Assembly: GCF_000169095.1 (NCBI RefSeq) | Contig: NZ_AAVU01000035.1 | Span: 1-64,000, forward strand | Origin: Lyngbya sp. PCC 8106 | GTDB lineage: Bacteria > Cyanobacteriota > Cyanobacteriia > Cyanobacteriales > Microcoleaceae | DNA length: 64,000 nucleotides | Direction of reading: 5' to 3' | Shown here: piece after piece, positions 62,663 through 64,000 of the stretch | Numbering within the stretch: position 1 is the first letter of the stretch | Layout of the letters: each line of letters starts with the position of its first letter | Position numbers and translations under genes: made by a program | The notes under the pieces: model-generated | Databases searched by the model: none | The model's input: the letters and a program-made list of their open reading frames with translations, nothing else | What the model was told of the DNA's origin: nothing

Positions 62663-63442
62663 ATGGATAAATATGATAATCAAAATCCGTTTTGGTTGGG
62701 GTTAATGATTGGAAATTCTCGGCTACATTGGGCAAAGTTTGAGGATTTAAAACTTTTAGAGACTTGGAATACAGAATATTCATATTTTGAGAACTATCAA
62801 GATAATTTTTTAGATATAGTTCCGATTAGATTAGCTTCTGTAGTTCCTAAACAGACAAAACTTTGGCAACAATACCCCAATGTTGAGGTGATTACCTTAG
62901 AACAAATACCATTAAAAAATCTCTATTCAACGTTAGGAATTGATCGGGCTTTAGCGGTATTGGGAGCGGGGACACAACTCGGTTTTCCTGTCTTGGTAAT
63001 TGATGCGGGTACGGCTTTAACCTTTACTGGATGCGATCGCGATCAGAGTCTAGTAGGTGGGGCTATTTTACCCGGTTTAGGGCTACAATTTTCAGCTTTA
63101 GCAAACAAAACTGCGGCTTTACCTCAGATGTCTAAACCTCAACACCTTCCCCAACGTTGGGCGATAGAAACACAGGAAGCTATTCACAGTGGTACAGTTT
63201 ACACGCTATTAGCTGGAATTCGAGATTTTATCGAAGCTTGGTGTCAAGATTTCCCGGAGAGTCAAATTGTCTTAACGGGAGGTGATGCTCATATTTTAAT
63301 CACCTATCTACAAGAGCATTTTCCCTCTGTTTATACTCAAATTCTTGAAATTCCTGACGTTATTTTTTGGGGAATATTAGTCCTTAGACAAAAACAGAGT
63401 CAAAACCCCAAGAAAAATAATCAGCCAGACTCAAACGGGTGA
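62663..63442 (+). CDS. coaX: Type III pantothenate kinase
   Basis: The enzyme phosphorylates pantothenate, the first step of coenzyme A synthesis. The 259-residue protein shows LGLMIGNSRLHWAKF (phosphate-1 motif), GIDRALAVLGAGTQLG, VIDAGTALTFTG with the catalytic Asp, and GGAILPGLGLQFSALANKTAALP, the standard type III (ASKHA fold) pattern. Length fits cyanobacterial CoaX. Cyanobacteria commonly use CoaX rather than CoaA. A small gene precedes it by 14 bp. Confidence 0.94.
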   Translation: MDKYDNQNPFWLGLMIGNSRLHWAKFEDLKLLETWNTEYSYFENYQDNFLDIVPIRLASVVPKQTKLWQQYPNVEVITLEQIPLKNLYSTLGIDRALAVLGAGTQLGFPVLVIDAGTALTFTGCDRDQSLVGGAILPGLGLQFSALANKTAALPQMSKPQHLPQRWAIETQEAIHSGTVYTLLAGIRDFIEAWCQDFPESQIVLTGGDAHILITYLQEHFPSVYTQILEIPDVIFWGILVLRQKQSQNPKKNNQPDSNG

Positions 63443-63529
63443 GACTGACTGATCAAGATTTAGTTCTCAACAGAGATTCTAAATTAAAATAGAATAGTTA
63501 GCCAAAAAGCTAGTTCATCTAATCAATCT

Positions 63530-63856
63530 TTAATGAACCTTTTCAATGATACGACCCGCTCGTTCGGATTCAATTGCCATAGCAATTCCTTCAGGAATTT
63601 CTTCTAAATCCGTGGTAATCTCTGTAGCCAAAATCGGTGATATAAAGGTATAGCAGGGGTCACACTCTCCATTTTCATAGACTTGAACCACCCATTTATC
63701 AGGTAATCCTTCGACTCCCACTTCTACAATATACCAACCTTCATTGATTAAACGGCTATCGATAACACTGAGCCATTCTCGTTCTTCATCGGCAAGTTCA
63801 AAGTCATCTCCCAAAAAATTGACAGCGAGTTTTTTAGCATCTAACTGAGTAACCAT
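63530..63856 (-). CDS. Conserved protein of unknown function
   Basis: The 108-residue product (MVTQLDAKKLAVNFLGDDFEL...) has a beta-rich centre, INEGWYIVEVGVEGLPDKWVVQVYENGECDPCYTF, ending in AMAIESERAGRIIEKVH. The composition is acidic and soluble. I do not recognise a family. It begins 15 bp after the next gene's stop on the minus strand, so the two are likely an operon. Confidence 0.75.
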   Translation of the reverse strand: MVTQLDAKKLAVNFLGDDFELADEEREWLSVIDSRLINEGWYIVEVGVEGLPDKWVVQVYENGECDPCYTFISPILATEITTDLEEIPEGIAMAIESERAGRIIEKVH

Positions 63857-63871
63857 TTTTTCACTCCATAA

Positions 63872-64000
63872 TTAGCTTTCAGAGGCAGTTGGAGAAGGTT
63901 TAGAAAGTTCAGGATACAAACCCAAAGCTTTAGATAGTTCACGAGCAACATGAATTAAAAACTTGGCACCATCTTGATTATTCTCATGTGCCATCATGGT
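63872..64000 (-). CDS. C-terminal part of a gene running off the window
   Basis: The minus strand is open from base 64000 to TAA at 63872-63874, giving 42 residues: MMAHENNQDGAKFLIHVARE, then LSKALGLYPELSKPSPTASES. The helix followed by a Ser/Pro-rich tail is not enough to name it. It stops 15 bp before the start of the next gene on the same strand. Confidence 0.7.
   Translation of the reverse strand, partial: TMMAHENNQDGAKFLIHVARELSKALGLYPELSKPSPTASES

Overview
The window looks like chromosome of a filamentous, non-unicellular-type cyanobacterium (Oscillatoriales-like: Planktothrix, Lyngbya or Limnoraphis relatives). Reasons: plant-type zeta-carotene desaturase (crtQ), cyanophycinase, a Tab2/Atab2 RNA-binding protein, a DUF3122 protein and a SufA-type Fe-S protein; many HIP1 octamers (GCGATCGC); heptameric STRR repeats; IS200/IS605-derived small elements and a group II intron; and moderately AT-rich spacers. 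The genus is inference from gene content, not a database match.

Layout. 0-15.5 kb is ordinary core/accessory sequence: MFS transporter, PacL-type cation ATPase, DUF389 membrane protein, manganese catalase convergent with cyanophycinase across a clean terminator, MATE exporter, a 53-residue rubredoxin, HEAT protein, Uma2 nuclease, NAD synthetase, and crtQ followed by an SRPBCC gene. 15.5-23.6 kb is a wrecked giant adhesin: DUF4347 N-terminus, cadherin-like 321-bp tandem repeats, RTX calcium-binding C-terminus. One tnpB element (itself a pseudogene) and one 344-bp non-autonomous element interrupt it; removing the second restores the reading frame exactly. 23.9-28.4 kb is an RppA/RppB-like two-component system divergent from an exported protein and a repeat protein ending in a run of only Trp and Asp. 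28.4-35.4 kb is a mobile-element zone: intact tnpB element, unknown conserved protein, second small element, a full group II intron with RT-maturase-HNH protein, and a repeat-rich spacer.

35.4-43.6 kb carries sufA, a TPR protein, an ArsR-type regulator convergent with a rhodanese, DUF3122, an M1 aminopeptidase with HEAT repeats, an aspartate aminotransferase and acylphosphatase. 43.6-50.7 kb is a translationally coupled two-gene operon (1069-residue unknown protein, then a 1290-residue SF2 helicase-like protein); this is the best candidate for an undescribed, possibly defence-related, system. 50.9-64 kb returns to housekeeping: coiled-coil/HEAT protein, fumarase, SmpB, FkbM methyltransferase, Tab2, a hybrid histidine kinase, type III pantothenate kinase and small conserved proteins.

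No rRNA, tRNA or CRISPR array was recognised. Domain assignments come from motif recognition by eye; no profile search was run.
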